From Sporosarcina jiandibaonis (GTDB lineage Bacteria; Bacillota; Bacilli; Bacillales_A; Planococcaceae): DNA of 64,000 nucleotides. The translations under genes and the position numbers were made by a program. The stretch is taken from the NCBI RefSeq assembly GCF_013184495.1, contig NZ_JAAOIY010000003.1:124001-188000 (forward strand), in the 5' to 3' direction. The notes beneath the pieces were generated by a model. It worked only from the letters and a program-made list of their open reading frames with translations. It was not told the origin of the DNA and ran no database searches. Positions 34,787 to 44,643 of this stretch are shown in pieces (position 1 is the stretch's first letter; every line of letters begins with the position of its first letter).

Positions 34787-34840
34787 ATGAAACAAAGTGA
34801 AGTGCTATCTGGCTTTCAAACTTATTTCCCGGTTGTTTGA
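34787..34840 (+). CDS. Possible 17-aa peptide or gene remnant
   Basis: ATG 34787, 7 nt after GGAGGA, opens 17 codons (MKQSEVLSGFQTYFPVV) ending at TGA 34838-34840. The ribosome site is as good as that of any real gene nearby. It could be a small peptide, a leader of rlmN 122 bp downstream, or the stump of a lost gene. I recognise no family. Confidence 0.35.
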   Translation: MKQSEVLSGFQTYFPVV

Positions 34841-34961
34841 ATCTCCGCTTCTACTTCAAATTCCTCCTCTCTAAAATCCACTTAGCAAAATAAACTTGTT
34901 CCATTTCAAGGAATAAAGTAGTATAATGAATGGATTGTAATTTTTGAAATGAGGAAGCGAA

Positions 34962-36026
34962 ATGAAGAAATCAATTTATGGTTTAACACCAGAGCAGTTA
35001 TCTGAATGGTTAATTGAACGCGGTCAAAAAAGATTTCGTGCTGAACAAATATGGGACTGGCTTTATAAAAAACGTGTGACGAATTTTACTGATATGAAAA
35101 ATATAAATAAAGATTGCATCGAGCAATTAGAAGAAGAGTTTGTCATTCAAACATTGGAACAGACTGTCAAACAGGAGTCTGCGGATGGAACGATAAAGTT
35201 TTTATTTAAAATGCAAGATGGCAACTTGATCGAAACGGTTTTGATGAAATTTCCGTATGGTTATTCAGTTTGTGTAACGACTCAAGTTGGCTGTAACATT
35301 GGTTGCAGTTTTTGCGCGAGCGGGCTGCTTAAAAAGAGCCGCGATTTAGTTGGCGGTGAAATTGTCGAGCAAATTATGAAAGTCCAACAACATTTAGACG
35401 ATAAAGGTTTAAATGAGCGTGTCAGTCATATCGTTGTTATGGGGATTGGCGAACCATTCGACAATTATACGAACTTGATGGATTTCTTGCGTGTCGTCAA
35501 TGCGCAAAAAGGTCTTGGAATCGGCGCTCGTCATATTACCGTTTCCACAAGCGGACTAGCACATAAAATTAGAGACTTTGCAGATGAGAATTTACAAGTG
35601 AATTTGGCTGTTTCATTGCATGCGCCGAATGATGAGCTTCGTACAAGCATCATGAAAATTAATCGAGCATTCCCGATCGATAAATTAATGTCATCGATCG
35701 ATTATTACTTGGAAACGACAAATCGTCGAATCACATTTGAATATATTCTATTGAGTGATGTCAATGATCATGTTGAAGAGGCGAAGCAACTTGCAAGGTT
35801 GCTTGCCAATAAACGTCATTTGTCCTATGTGAACTTGATTCCCTATAATCCTGTCGACGAGCATGGCCAGTATAGTCGGAGCACGCCGGAAGCGATTAAG
35901 GCATTCTACGAAACATTAAAGAATGCGGGTATTAATTGCGGAGTCCGTCACGAGCAAGGAACCGATATTGATGCGGCTTGCGGGCAATTAAGAAGTAAAC
36001 AAATTAAAAAAGCGAAAGCTATTTAA
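34962..36026 (+). CDS. rlmN: Dual-specificity 23S rRNA A2503 / tRNA A37 methyltransferase
   Basis: A 354-aa radical-SAM enzyme that makes 2-methyladenosine in 23S rRNA and some tRNAs. The iron-sulfur cysteines are in [11 protein letters not shown] (near residue 108). The SAM motif [10 protein letters not shown] lies near 160, and the second catalytic cysteine is in the C-terminal [17 protein letters not shown]. Normal length. AATGAGGAAG lies upstream of the ATG. Monocistronic. Confidence 0.95.
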   Translation: MKKSIYGLTPEQLSEWLIERGQKRFRAEQIWDWLYKKRVTNFTDMKNINKDCIEQLEEEFVIQTLEQTVKQESADGTIKFLFKMQDGNLIETVLMKFPYGYSVCVTTQVGCNIGCSFCASGLLKKSRDLVGGEIVEQIMKVQQHLDDKGLNERVSHIVVMGIGEPFDNYTNLMDFLRVVNAQKGLGIGARHITVSTSGLAHKIRDFADENLQVNLAVSLHAPNDELRTSIMKINRAFPIDKLMSSIDYYLETTNRRITFEYILLSDVNDHVEEAKQLARLLANKRHLSYVNLIPYNPVDEHGQYSRSTPEAIKAFYETLKNAGINCGVRHEQGTDIDAACGQLRSKQIKKAKAI

Positions 36027-36038
36027 TTCATCAACCGG

Positions 36039-36078
36039 TACATCAAGTATTATGTAAAAACTTGATGTATCGTTTTTT
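36039..36078 (+). terminator. Terminator after rlmN
   Basis: TACATCAAGT (36039-36048) and ACTTGATGTA (36060-36069), then seven T. Confidence 0.85.
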
Positions 36079-36174
36079 TATGATAATTAATCTAACTTTT
36101 GCGAACAATTTAGTTATGCCTAAATCTATTACTTTGTTATCATATAAGTAGAAGGGTAAAAGGAGGTATGTTGG

Positions 36175-38190
36175 ATGAAGAAACATGTTATTATTTTACT
36201 ATTTTTGATTTTGCTAATTTCCGCTTGCACGAAAAAAGAAGAAAAAGAAATAACGCCGCTTGATCGATTAGGGGAGTATGTCGATTTATGGAGTAAGGCT
36301 GAATTCACAAAAATGTATGATGAATTTATTGAGGAACGCTCGAAAGAAGCCTTTGGTAAAGAACAGTTTGTAGATCGAACCGAATTACTTTATAAAGATT
36401 TGGGCATCAAAGACGTCATCGTTGAATTTGACAAACCTGAAGCCGAAGAAGAAGTATATAACAAGGAAGAAAGTTATACGTATCCGGTTCGTATTAAAAT
36501 GGAAACAATCGCAGGTCCTATAGAGTTTGAGAAGGATGTTGCGCTTGTGAATGAAGTGCGTGATGAAAAAGACAACTGGTATATCCAATGGGATCCATCA
36601 TTCACTCTCCCGGATTTAATGAAACAGGACAAGGTCGGTGTTTCGATAATTCCATCAAATCGTGGCGAAATCTTTGATCGAAATGATAATGCCATTGCAA
36701 TTAATGGATCAGGTATTGAAGTAGGTATCGTTCCTGAACAATTTGACATAGATGAGAACGCGGAAAAACTGGCCAATATCCTCGGAACAACTTCAGAATT
36801 CATCGATAAACAACTGAACCAAAGCTGGGTTCTACCGAATCATTTCGTTCCAATAAAAAAATTAGCATTCACCCAAGAAGCAATTTACGATGAAGCAAAA
36901 CAAATCGCCGGTGTAGAATCTAAGAAAACAGATCTAAGAGAATATCCATACGCGGGCGCATTATCCCATTTGATAGGCTATATTGGTCGTATAAATGCAG
37001 ATGAATTAGAAGAGCTTAAGGATGAAGGATACGCGGAGTCTGATGTGGTTGGTAAGCGCGGGTTAGAACAACTTCTCGAAGAACAGCTTCGAGGTGAAGA
37101 CGGCGTTCGAATTTATATTGAAAAAACAGACCATAATGCTGAAAAAATTATCATTGCTGAAAAAACTGCAGTAGACGGGAAAAAAATCACTTTAACAATT
37201 GATGCGGAACTGCAGAAGACAACATTTGAAGCAATGAACCATGAACCGGGAACAGCTGCGGTCATCAATCCGGAAACGGGAGAAACCCTGGTTTTAGCAA
37301 GTTCGCCCGCATTCGATCCAAATGAATTTGCAATTGGTGTCAGTGCATCACGCTATAACGAATTAACCGAGGATCCCAATCAGCCGCTCTTAAATAGATT
37401 TGCGGCAACTTATGCACCCGGATCCGCAATAAAACCTGTCACAGCAGCGATTGGTTTGGCAGCCGGTACGCTTAAACCAGAGAAGGGACATACAATAAAC
37501 GATAACAAATGGCAAAAGGATAGTTCATGGGGAAATTTCAAAGTATCGAGATTATACAGTCCTCCAAATCCAGTCGATTTGCAAAAGGCGCTTGTCTACT
37601 CAGATAATATCTATTTTGCGATGGAAGCATTGTCCATGGGAAAGGATCAATTCGTTGAAGGGTTTACAAAATTTGGTTTTGGTGAAGTGATTCCTTTTAG
37701 TTATCCACTTCGGAAGTCACAAATCTCAAATGATGGAAAGATTGCATCAGAGGGTCAACTTGCAGATACATCATTTGGACAAGGTCAAATGTTAATGAAT
37801 ATCGTTCATTTAGCTACCAGTTACGCACCGATTATCACTGACGGGAAGATGTTTAAACCGATTTTATTTGAAGATGAACCAAAAAGTGAAGTGTGGAAAG
37901 AAGGGTTGATTTCTCCTGAAAATGCGTCAATCCTACGGAAGGATTTACGAGAAATCGTCGTAAAAGGTTCTGCCAAAGATGCGGATATTCCTTCAATTAA
38001 GATCTCAGGTAAGACAGGTACGGCGGAACTAAAATCTTCACAGAACGAATCGGGTAAAGAAAATGGTTTCTTTGTCGCTTATCCTACAGAGGACATGTCA
38101 TACATTTTTGCTATGATGATTGAAGGAGTAGAAGATCAGGGTGGCAGTTCGCATGTCGTAAAAAAAGTTGCCGAAGTGATGTCAAAATAA
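36175..38190 (+). CDS. pbpC: Class B penicillin-binding protein, PBP3/MecA type
   Basis: A 671-aa cell-wall transpeptidase. The N-terminus is a lipoprotein signal with ISAC (Cys18). A MecA_N-like NTF2 domain spans about 25-145, a PBP dimerisation domain about 150-330, and the transpeptidase domain the rest. Active-site motifs: Ser417-A-I-Lys420, SDN at 476-478 and KTGT at 613-616. The layout matches B. subtilis PBP3 (PbpC) and S. aureus PBP2a; such enzymes often have low beta-lactam affinity. AAAGGAGG lies 8 nt before the ATG. Confidence 0.88.
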   Translation: MKKHVIILLFLILLISACTKKEEKEITPLDRLGEYVDLWSKAEFTKMYDEFIEERSKEAFGKEQFVDRTELLYKDLGIKDVIVEFDKPEAEEEVYNKEESYTYPVRIKMETIAGPIEFEKDVALVNEVRDEKDNWYIQWDPSFTLPDLMKQDKVGVSIIPSNRGEIFDRNDNAIAINGSGIEVGIVPEQFDIDENAEKLANILGTTSEFIDKQLNQSWVLPNHFVPIKKLAFTQEAIYDEAKQIAGVESKKTDLREYPYAGALSHLIGYIGRINADELEELKDEGYAESDVVGKRGLEQLLEEQLRGEDGVRIYIEKTDHNAEKIIIAEKTAVDGKKITLTIDAELQKTTFEAMNHEPGTAAVINPETGETLVLASSPAFDPNEFAIGVSASRYNELTEDPNQPLLNRFAATYAPGSAIKPVTAAIGLAAGTLKPEKGHTINDNKWQKDSSWGNFKVSRLYSPPNPVDLQKALVYSDNIYFAMEALSMGKDQFVEGFTKFGFGEVIPFSYPLRKSQISNDGKIASEGQLADTSFGQGQMLMNIVHLATSYAPIITDGKMFKPILFEDEPKSEVWKEGLISPENASILRKDLREIVVKGSAKDADIPSIKISGKTGTAELKSSQNESGKENGFFVAYPTEDMSYIFAMMIEGVEDQGGSSHVVKKVAEVMSK

Positions 38191-38201
38191 AAACAGTAAA
38201 G

Positions 38202-38242
38202 TAGCAAATTCCATTGTGACGATGGATATTTGCTATTTTTTT
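38202..38242 (+). terminator. Terminator after the PBP gene
   Basis: TAGCAAATTCCAT and ATGGATATTTGCTA arms, then seven T. Confidence 0.75.
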
Positions 38243-38301
38243 GATTCAATGTGTAAAAAGAGGTCAATCGGGGAAGAAATGACAAAGAGGAGGTCGATAA
38301 A

Positions 38302-38880
38302 ATGAAAAAAATATTTCTTTTAATCGCAGTGTTGGCACTTTCATTAGTTGTTGTCGCTTGTGGAGCTGCTAATAAAAACAATAATCAAACACAAGATAAA
38401 CAAAATGTTGAAGACAACAACAATGATGTTACAAATGGAACTGCTGGGAATGCAGGAACGGATGGAAATGCGGGAACAAATGGTACAGACAAAAATACTG
38501 GAGCAAACACAAATAAACAAACAAATGCAGAAAATTCTGAAGGCCTTGCCAAAATGGATGAACTTGATTACTTGGAATTCAATCTTGATATTGAATATGG
38601 AACACAAGATGAATATGACGTAGAACTTGAAAGAAACAAGGATGGCACGATTGAAGCAGAAATTGAGGATTCAATCAACGGGGTAAGGAAAGAAGGAACC
38701 GATGCTTTTAATGAGCTCTATCCATTGGTGAAGAAACTGACAATTGACCAACAGACGAGCAAAGAAGATGCGATTACAGAAGTACTAGACGTTTTCAACT
38801 TGAAAAATGATTACACTAAATTCGAAGTGGATATCACGTTTAAAGATGGAACGAAAATCGAATTTGTAGATACTAAATAA
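38302..38880 (+). CDS. YusW-like lipoprotein
   Basis: A 192-aa lipoprotein: signal peptide ending VVAC (Cys20), then a low-complexity linker rich in Asn, Gly and Thr (about 22-82), then a YusW-like domain (about 85-192) with EFNLDIEYGTQDEYDVELE and a C-terminal FEVDITFKDGTKIEF strand pair. The role of this family is unknown; it is common in spore-formers. AAAGAGGAGG precedes the ATG. Single gene. Confidence 0.7.
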   Translation: MKKIFLLIAVLALSLVVVACGAANKNNNQTQDKQNVEDNNNDVTNGTAGNAGTDGNAGTNGTDKNTGANTNKQTNAENSEGLAKMDELDYLEFNLDIEYGTQDEYDVELERNKDGTIEAEIEDSINGVRKEGTDAFNELYPLVKKLTIDQQTSKEDAITEVLDVFNLKNDYTKFEVDITFKDGTKIEFVDTK

Positions 38881-38885
38881 TAACC

Positions 38886-38926
38886 AACTGCCTATAACTC
38901 ATTTTGAGGGATAGGCAGTTTTTTTG
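38886..38926 (+). terminator. Terminator after the YusW-like gene
   Basis: AACTGCCTAT (38886-38895) and ATAGGCAGTT (38911-38920), then a T run. Confidence 0.85.
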
Positions 38927-38931
38927 TTGGT

Positions 38932-39010
38932 GAAAATTATTTTTATGATTTCCTCGCAGAAAATTATTTTTATAATTTCCTGGGGGAAAATTATTTTGAT
39001 AATTCCCTTT
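38932..39010. repeat. Three tandem 27-bp palindromic repeats before proB
   Basis: Units begin near 38932, 38959 and 38986, each close to GAAAATTATTTTTATAATTTCC. Each is itself a dyad (AAATTAT, four or five bases, ATAATTT). They lie 100-170 bp before the proB start. No T-box features are visible here. Confidence 0.7.
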
Positions 39011-39105
39011 CTTTTTGTGTGGAAATGTAGTAAGATGTTATTTATTCATCAATTCGTATAAATATGCATACATTGACTTGAGAAACTAAATAGGGGAAAT
39101 GACAA

Positions 39106-40206
39106 ATGAGGAAAAAGCGCATTGTTGTAAAAATCGGAAGCAGTTCTTTAACGAATGATCGAGGTGAGATTGATCAAGAAAAATTTACCGATCATGTAAA
39201 TGCACTCGCAGAACTCCGTAAAGCAGGACACGAAGTGCTCTTGGTATCATCGGGAGCAGTAGCGGCTGGTTTTGGAAGATTGGGGTATAGCACGAGACCG
39301 GTTACGTTGAAGGGAAGACAGGCGGCGGCGGCTGTCGGGCAAAGTTTATTGATACAGTCGTATATCGATAAATTTACAAAGTTTTCAATTGTACCCGCGC
39401 AGATACTTCTGACACGCGATGATTTCACAAGCCGCGACCGTTTTAAAAATGCATATGCAACACTTACGGAATTACTAGAGCGCCGTATTTTGCCGATAAT
39501 TAATGAAAACGATACAGTTTCCGTCAGGGAATTGACTTTTGGCGATAATGATATGTTATCGGCATTAGTCAGCGGGTTCATGCGAGCGGACCAATTAATC
39601 ATTTTAACTGATGTCAATGGTCTCTATACTGGAAACCCTCATGTAGATGTAAATGCTGAAAAAATTGAAACTCTCAATGAAATTACCGATGAAATGCTAT
39701 CCTTTGCAAAAGATTCAGGTTCAAAAGTTGGAACAGGCGGCATGCAATCGAAATTATTGGCAGCGAAAACTGCCCTTTCAGTCGGGGTTCCTGTTTTTAT
39801 CGGCAAAGGATATGGAAAAAATAAGTTATTGGAAATAATTAAAGGTGCAGGAGACGGAACTTATATTGCAAACGAGATTCGTAATTCAATCAATATAAGT
39901 CAGCAATGGATTGCGATGCACTCGGAGGCGACGGGGAAACTCTTTGTCGATAAAGGTGCTGAAGAGGCGATTCTTTACAAAAGTAAAAATTTACTTCCGG
40001 CTGGCATTTTTCAAGTGAAAGGAAATTTCCACCCGGGAGATATCGTTGAAGTTTTTGGGGTGAATGGGTTAATTGGCAAAGGCGAGGTAACCTATTCATC
40101 GAATGATTTACTCAAAATGATGGGAAAGAAAAGTAAAGAACAAACAAAACGTGCAAGTTCTATGCCAGTCGAAGTAATCCATCGTGAAAAGTGGGTCAGT
40201 ATATAA
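39106..40206 (+). CDS. proB: Glutamate 5-kinase
   Basis: A 366-aa enzyme phosphorylating glutamate in the first step of proline synthesis. The amino-acid kinase domain (1-255) has [12 protein letters not shown] at the N-terminus, [14 protein letters not shown] near 46 and [18 protein letters not shown] near 212. A PUA domain follows (about 275-355), as in feedback-controlled enzymes. GGGGAAATGACAA precedes the ATG. Operon with proA, 16 nt apart. Confidence 0.95.
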   Translation: MRKKRIVVKIGSSSLTNDRGEIDQEKFTDHVNALAELRKAGHEVLLVSSGAVAAGFGRLGYSTRPVTLKGRQAAAAVGQSLLIQSYIDKFTKFSIVPAQILLTRDDFTSRDRFKNAYATLTELLERRILPIINENDTVSVRELTFGDNDMLSALVSGFMRADQLIILTDVNGLYTGNPHVDVNAEKIETLNEITDEMLSFAKDSGSKVGTGGMQSKLLAAKTALSVGVPVFIGKGYGKNKLLEIIKGAGDGTYIANEIRNSINISQQWIAMHSEATGKLFVDKGAEEAILYKSKNLLPAGIFQVKGNFHPGDIVEVFGVNGLIGKGEVTYSSNDLLKMMGKKSKEQTKRASSMPVEVIHREKWVSI

Positions 40207-40222
40207 AAGGGAGGAATTTAGG

Positions 40223-41488
40223 ATGGGTGAGGTAGCAATCTTAAGTGAAGTTCAATTGAAAGGTAAGAAAGCAAAAGAGGTTAGTTCGGAATTAATCGGA
40301 ATTTCTACAGAAAGAAAAAATGAAGCGCTCAATCTAATAGCTAATCAATTGATATTCGATACGGATTACTTGTTAGCCGAAAATAAAAAGGATTTAGACC
40401 TGGGGAAAGAAATAGGTCTTACAGATGAAGTGCTAGATCGTATAATGCTTTCAAATGAGCGTGTCAAAGCAATGGCCGATGGGATTAAGTTATTGGTGCA
40501 ATTACAAGACCCTGTCGGGGAAGTCATAGAATCTATAACAAAAGACAATGGATTGCTCATTAATAAGAAACGTGTCCCGATTGGCGTTATTGGAATGATT
40601 TATGAGGCGCGTCCAAATGTGACTGTTGATGCAGCTACTTTAGCTTTGAAGACTGGAAATGCAGTGATTTTGAGAGGGAGTTCTTCAGCAAAATTTTCGA
40701 ATCAAGCGCTGATTCTTTCGATACACAAAGCTCTTGAAAAAAGTGTCATTCCGGTGGAGGCGGTTCAGTTAATCGAAGATACAAGTCATGAAACGGCGAA
40801 AGAGCTCTTTCAATTGAATGAGTATTTAGATGTGTTAATTCCACGAGGCGGCAAAAAGTTGATAGAGACCGTTGTGAAACAATCGACTGTTCCGGTTTTG
40901 GAAACGGGTGCCGGGAATTGTCATTTGTATATAGACGAAACAGCCGATGTAGAGATGGCAATCAAGATTGGGCTGAATGCGAAAGTTCAGCGTCCTTCCG
41001 TGTGTAATGCAATTGAGACGATTTTAATTCATGAAAAATGGTTTGCTGAACATGGTGAAAAACTACTTGATGCGCTCAATGAAAATCATGTGAAGATTTT
41101 TGGGGATAAAACGGTGTCCGATCTATTCTCATTTGCGGAAAAAGTTGTGGAAGAGGATTGGTATACGGAATATCTTGGGCTTGCAGTTGGTGTGAAAATA
41201 GTTGGAACTGTTAATGAAGCGATTGATCATATTAATAAGTACGGAACGGGTCACTCTGAAGCAATTATAACAACCAATAAGAATCAAGCTACGCTCTTTT
41301 TAACAAAGGTGGATGCGGCTGCCGTGTATCACAATGCCTCGACACGTTTCACGGACGGATTTGAATTTGGTTACGGCGCAGAAATCGGGATTAGTACGCA
41401 AAAGCTACATGCAAGAGGGCCGATGGGACTTCAAGCGCTTACTTCAAGTAAGTTTGTTATACAAGGGAACGGACAAATACGCGAATAA
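40223..41488 (+). CDS. proA: Gamma-glutamyl phosphate reductase
   Basis: A 421-aa aldehyde-dehydrogenase-fold enzyme making glutamate semialdehyde from the ProB product. It shows [18 protein letters not shown] (near residue 117), [10 protein letters not shown], the catalytic cysteine in [17 protein letters not shown] (near 268), and the C-terminal [14 protein letters not shown] 40223 follows GGGAGGAA by about 9 nt; the frame extension into proB is not used. Confidence 0.95.
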   Translation: MGEVAILSEVQLKGKKAKEVSSELIGISTERKNEALNLIANQLIFDTDYLLAENKKDLDLGKEIGLTDEVLDRIMLSNERVKAMADGIKLLVQLQDPVGEVIESITKDNGLLINKKRVPIGVIGMIYEARPNVTVDAATLALKTGNAVILRGSSSAKFSNQALILSIHKALEKSVIPVEAVQLIEDTSHETAKELFQLNEYLDVLIPRGGKKLIETVVKQSTVPVLETGAGNCHLYIDETADVEMAIKIGLNAKVQRPSVCNAIETILIHEKWFAEHGEKLLDALNENHVKIFGDKTVSDLFSFAEKVVEEDWYTEYLGLAVGVKIVGTVNEAIDHINKYGTGHSEAIITTNKNQATLFLTKVDAAAVYHNASTRFTDGFEFGYGAEIGISTQKLHARGPMGLQALTSSKFVIQGNGQIRE

Positions 41489-41494
41489 TTTTAT

Positions 41495-41533
41495 CGAGTA
41501 CATGAACAATCCATTCATGTACTCGTTTTTTTT
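41495..41533 (+). terminator. Terminator after proBA
   Basis: CGAGTACATGAA (41495-41506) and TTCATGTACTCG (41514-41525), then a T run of eight. Confidence 0.9.
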
Positions 41534-41538
41534 ATAGT

Positions 41539-41582
41539 TCGTTGATTTCCGTTCAGGGCGGCCGCCCTCCACTCCAATCAAC
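41539..41582 (-). repeat. Bacillales intergenic repeat, short copy C
   Basis: Only the two ends remain, GTTGATTTCCGTTC and CCTCCACTCCAATCAAC, joined near CGGCCG. They correspond to the ends of copies A and B, so the middle has been deleted. Confidence 0.65.
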
Positions 41583-41664
41583 TAATTTCATTGTATAGGG
41601 ATAGTTATTCACTGGCGCCAACGATTGAGCGGACACATTTCACGCTATTTACCGTCATTCGTAC

Positions 41665-41757
41665 AGGTAGAAGGTCCCGACTTGCAAGCAAATGGCGTTT
41701 ATGTGCAAGCAAGACACTCTAGAGTGCAAGCAAAACTCTTATAAGTGCAAGCAAAAT
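41665..41757. repeat. Phased array of GTGCAAGCAAA words, exact 21-bp period
   Basis: TGCAAGCAAR words start at 41683, 41704, 41725 and 41746, exactly 21 bp apart. The leader AGGTAGAAGGTCCCGACT (41665-41682) matches that of the array at 10990-11120. It lies between the convergent proA and SCO genes. This array, the short repeat and the terminator account for the 332-bp gap. Confidence 0.85.
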
Positions 41758-41820
41758 TACTCGCCACTGCACTATTCATAAAATCGCAGGAACTACTTCA
41801 TAGAGAGATGCCATAGGATA

Positions 41821-42390
41821 TCATTTCATTAATTCTTTAATATCCTTTACCATTTCATTCACATAAGAGCCATCCACGAAATTATATTCCTTCACGAAAT
41901 GGCCGTCTTGATCAATCAAGTAGAAATTTGAACTGTGAATGACTTGAGTTGAGGAAGCTGGTTTTTGAACGATGGTTTGAAATTGATCTCTTGCGAAAAC
42001 TTCTATTTCGGCTTGAGTATACCCTGTCAACAAATTCCAGTTCGATAAGTCGGCATTAAAGTCTGAAATAAATGATTTTAATTTTTCGGGTGTATCATTG
42101 GCCGGGTCTACCGTAAATGACACGAACTCGACATTAAGGTTTTTTTCTTTGAAAATCTTCTGCAATGAAGCCATTTCAGCGGTCATCGGTTCGCAAATTG
42201 TCGTGCAATTTGTGAATATGAAATCAGCAATCCAGACAGTATCAGTTAAATCATTCATTCCAAAAGCTTGTCCTTCTTGATTGGTAAATGTAAATGGTTC
42301 GATTTTGCGTTCTTCATGATGTTTAGGTGTACATGCGAGAAGAAGAAGGGAACAACAAAGCACTTGAATGATTAATTTAAGTTTTCTCAT
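41821..42390 (-). CDS. SCO1/SenC-type copper chaperone lipoprotein
   Basis: A 189-aa lipoprotein with a signal ending LLAC (Cys20) and a thioredoxin-like SCO fold. The copper ligands are in FTNCTTICEP (CxxxC near residue 60) and the His in QVIHSSNFYLID (near 149). SCO proteins deliver copper to the CuA centre of cytochrome c oxidase and lie outside the membrane. Its start overlaps the kinase gene by 14 bp, so it is the third gene of a regulator-kinase-SCO operon. Confidence 0.88.
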   Translation of the reverse strand: MRKLKLIIQVLCCSLLLLACTPKHHEERKIEPFTFTNQEGQAFGMNDLTDTVWIADFIFTNCTTICEPMTAEMASLQKIFKEKNLNVEFVSFTVDPANDTPEKLKSFISDFNADLSNWNLLTGYTQAEIEVFARDQFQTIVQKPASSTQVIHSSNFYLIDQDGHFVKEYNFVDGSYVNEMVKDIKELMK

Positions 42391-43801
42391 TGAAATCCTC
42401 TTCTTTCCACTTTGGCAATTGAATTAAAACGTTTGTCCCCTCGGAAGAGCTGCTCTCTATTTTAAATGTACCGTTATGCAATCGAATTATTTCTTTCACG
42501 ATGGATAGGCCTAATCCAGTGCCGCCGGTTGCGCGGTTTCTCGCTTTATCGGTTCGGAAAAAACGTTCTCCTATCCGATGAATATCTTCTTCTGTAATGG
42601 GTGTTCCTTGATTTATCACCGAAAAATGAACAAAATTATCGTCATCCGCCAAGTTGATTTTGATCGTATTGTTTTCTGTTGAATATTTGACCGCATTGTC
42701 CAACACATTATAGAAAACTTGTTGGATTCGCTGTGGGTCGCCCATGATGATTAAATCTTCTCGAATCGTTAACTCGAGCTTTATCTTTTTTCGTGAAATA
42801 TGAATCATAAATAGTTCCAGTGTGTCGGTTAATAATTGAGCGATCGCGATTGGCTGCGATTCAATTGAATAGAAATCTTCTTGTAAATGATTTAATTCAT
42901 TCAAATCATTGATGAGTTTATTCAATCGTTCCGCTTCTCTTTCTATCGTCATTAAATAGCTCTCGGCTTCTTCGGGCGATGTATAAATTTTATGTTTTAA
43001 TGCTTGTGTGTAGCCGGTAATATAGGTGAGCGGGGTGCGCAACTCGTGAACAATATTTGAGGTGAATTCTTTTTTGCGCTTCTCTTGTTGTCCGAGTGAA
43101 TAGCTCATTTTATTAAATGCTTTAGTTAATTGGCCGACTTCATCATTCGAAGTGAATTCGAGATACTTCGAATATTGTCCTTCTGATACTTCAATGGCTT
43201 GTTGTTGAAGTTTTTTTAATGGATTAAATATCGAGTTCCAGAACCGATTGACAATTAAAAAAAGAATAAAGAAAAATAGTGTGCCGGTTACTAATAGAAT
43301 TGGAATACTATCGTGAAACACGTCTTGAATCGCCGCTAGCGGAACATAAATATAAATAAAGCCGATGAGACTGTCCTCGCCTTTAATGGGGAAAATAGCG
43401 CCTATGATTTCACGGTCAAATTCTTCGACGAATCCTTCTTTCAGAACATATTTGCCATTTTCCAATGACGCTAAATCTCGTTGATCAATGAGCGTTTCAT
43501 AATTGATTTTATATGGAAAATAAGAAGAAAGATCATCTATTTTATCGACGACAATTATTTCGTATTCAGAGACGATATTATACCATTGGATCTTTTCGAT
43601 AATTTCATCGCTCAACTCCCCATAATGGTAATGGGATGCTGTTCTTTGCCCCTGGTATAGGATAGATTTTTCAATACTAGCCAAGTACAAATTCGAATAT
43701 AAATAATGAATGAAGAAAAAAGAAAAAAGTATTGTAAATCCGACACTGGCCAGTAAAAGAACGAGTATTTTTTTACTGAATGTCCATCTGGAGTTTTTCA
43801 C
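42377..43801 (-). CDS. Sensor histidine kinase
   Basis: A 474-aa membrane kinase: N-terminal span (about 10-30), an extracytoplasmic sensor region (about 31-170), second span (about 172-195), HAMP (about 196-250), HisKA with the phospho-His in NIVHELRTPLTYI (near 258), and a HATPase domain with DNAVKYS, GERFFRTDKAR and GTGLGLSIVKEI. The stimulus is unknown. The GTG start lies 3 nt after the regulator's stop, and the gene overlaps SCO, suggesting a copper, redox or respiratory signal (inference). Confidence 0.9.
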   Translation of the reverse strand: MKNSRWTFSKKILVLLLASVGFTILFSFFFIHYLYSNLYLASIEKSILYQGQRTASHYHYGELSDEIIEKIQWYNIVSEYEIIVVDKIDDLSSYFPYKINYETLIDQRDLASLENGKYVLKEGFVEEFDREIIGAIFPIKGEDSLIGFIYIYVPLAAIQDVFHDSIPILLVTGTLFFFILFLIVNRFWNSIFNPLKKLQQQAIEVSEGQYSKYLEFTSNDEVGQLTKAFNKMSYSLGQQEKRKKEFTSNIVHELRTPLTYITGYTQALKHKIYTSPEEAESYLMTIEREAERLNKLINDLNELNHLQEDFYSIESQPIAIAQLLTDTLELFMIHISRKKIKLELTIREDLIIMGDPQRIQQVFYNVLDNAVKYSTENNTIKINLADDDNFVHFSVINQGTPITEEDIHRIGERFFRTDKARNRATGGTGLGLSIVKEIIRLHNGTFKIESSSSEGTNVLIQLPKWKEEDFNEKT

Positions 43802-43804
43802 TAA

Positions 43805-44479
43805 TCACACCTCTAGTTTATATCCGACACCCCATACAGTTTCAATCACATTTGCATAATCACCCAGTTTCAAGCGCAAAGTTTTGATATGCGTATCTAC
43901 GGTACGGTCTGTGCTCTTATGATTTTCATCCCAAATAAGTTCCAGAAGTTGTTCTCTGGTGTATACGCGTCCTCTATTCGTTAAAAATAGGTGTAATAAC
44001 CCAAATTCTTTCAACGTCAATGAAAGGGCTTTGCCGTCGACTGTTGCAGTATGCGCGGCAGAGTCGATAACAAAAGGTCCGACTTTCAGTAAATGTTTTG
44101 AATTGGAATTTTGGTACGTCCGTCTTAGAACGGATTCAACTCGGGCTAGTAGCTCTGCCGGAAGGAAAGGTTTGACGATATAATCGTCGCCGCCAAGCTT
44201 GAGACCTTTTACTCTGTCCCATTCATCGCCTTTGGCTGATAAGAATATGATCGGAATAGATGAATTGCGTTTTACTTCTTCTGCAAATTGGAAACCATCC
44301 ATATAGGGCATCATCACATCGACGATTAATAAGTCGGGTGAAGTTTTATCTATTTGGTCCAAAGCATGAACTCCGTCTGTAGCCTCAACAACTTGGTATT
44401 GTTCGGCTTCTAAAAATGTGCGAACAAGTTCTCTCATTTGACTTTCATCATCTACAATCATTATTGTATAATCGTTCAT
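43805..44479 (-). CDS. OmpR-family response regulator
   Basis: A 224-aa two-domain regulator. The receiver has the acidic pair in VDDESQ and the phospho-Asp in LLIVDVMMPYMDG (near residue 52), with K101-type VKPF. The C-terminal winged helix ends in TVWGVGYKLEV. ATG 44479 follows GAGGTG by 6 nt; the start at 44509 is rejected. Its likely targets include its own promoter region and the divergent lipoprotein, where dyad sequences lie. Confidence 0.92.
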   Translation of the reverse strand: MNDYTIMIVDDESQMRELVRTFLEAEQYQVVEATDGVHALDQIDKTSPDLLIVDVMMPYMDGFQFAEEVKRNSSIPIIFLSAKGDEWDRVKGLKLGGDDYIVKPFLPAELLARVESVLRRTYQNSNSKHLLKVGPFVIDSAAHTATVDGKALSLTLKEFGLLHLFLTNRGRVYTREQLLELIWDENHKSTDRTVDTHIKTLRLKLGDYANVIETVWGVGYKLEV

Positions 44480-44533
44480 ACTAAACACCTCATTTTCGAT
44501 AATTACCATTACTTCTATTCTCAGATAAAAATA

Positions 44534-44598
44534 TGAAGTTCTTGTGAAATGGAAACGAACTTCACATAGAGTTCTAAGTCACTGTTTATTATTATACT
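44534..44598 (+). promoter_or_regulatory. Nested inverted repeats and weak promoter, probable regulator site
   Basis: TGAAGTTC (44534-44541) and GAACTTCA (44557-44564) form a perfect 8-bp dyad; TTGTGAA and TTCACA form a second one inside it. A -10 TATACT lies at 44593-44598 with no good -35, as expected for an activated promoter. It is in the divergent gap between the regulator and the YtkA-like lipoprotein. Confidence 0.5.
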
Positions 44599-44643
44599 GT
44601 AGTTAACTGTAATGCGTAATTATACAGCACGGGGGGACTCAAA

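Noticed and set aside
38932-39105. T-box leader for proB
   Set aside because: No AGGGTGGNACCGCG motif and no terminator/antiterminator pair. Only three AT-rich dyads are seen.
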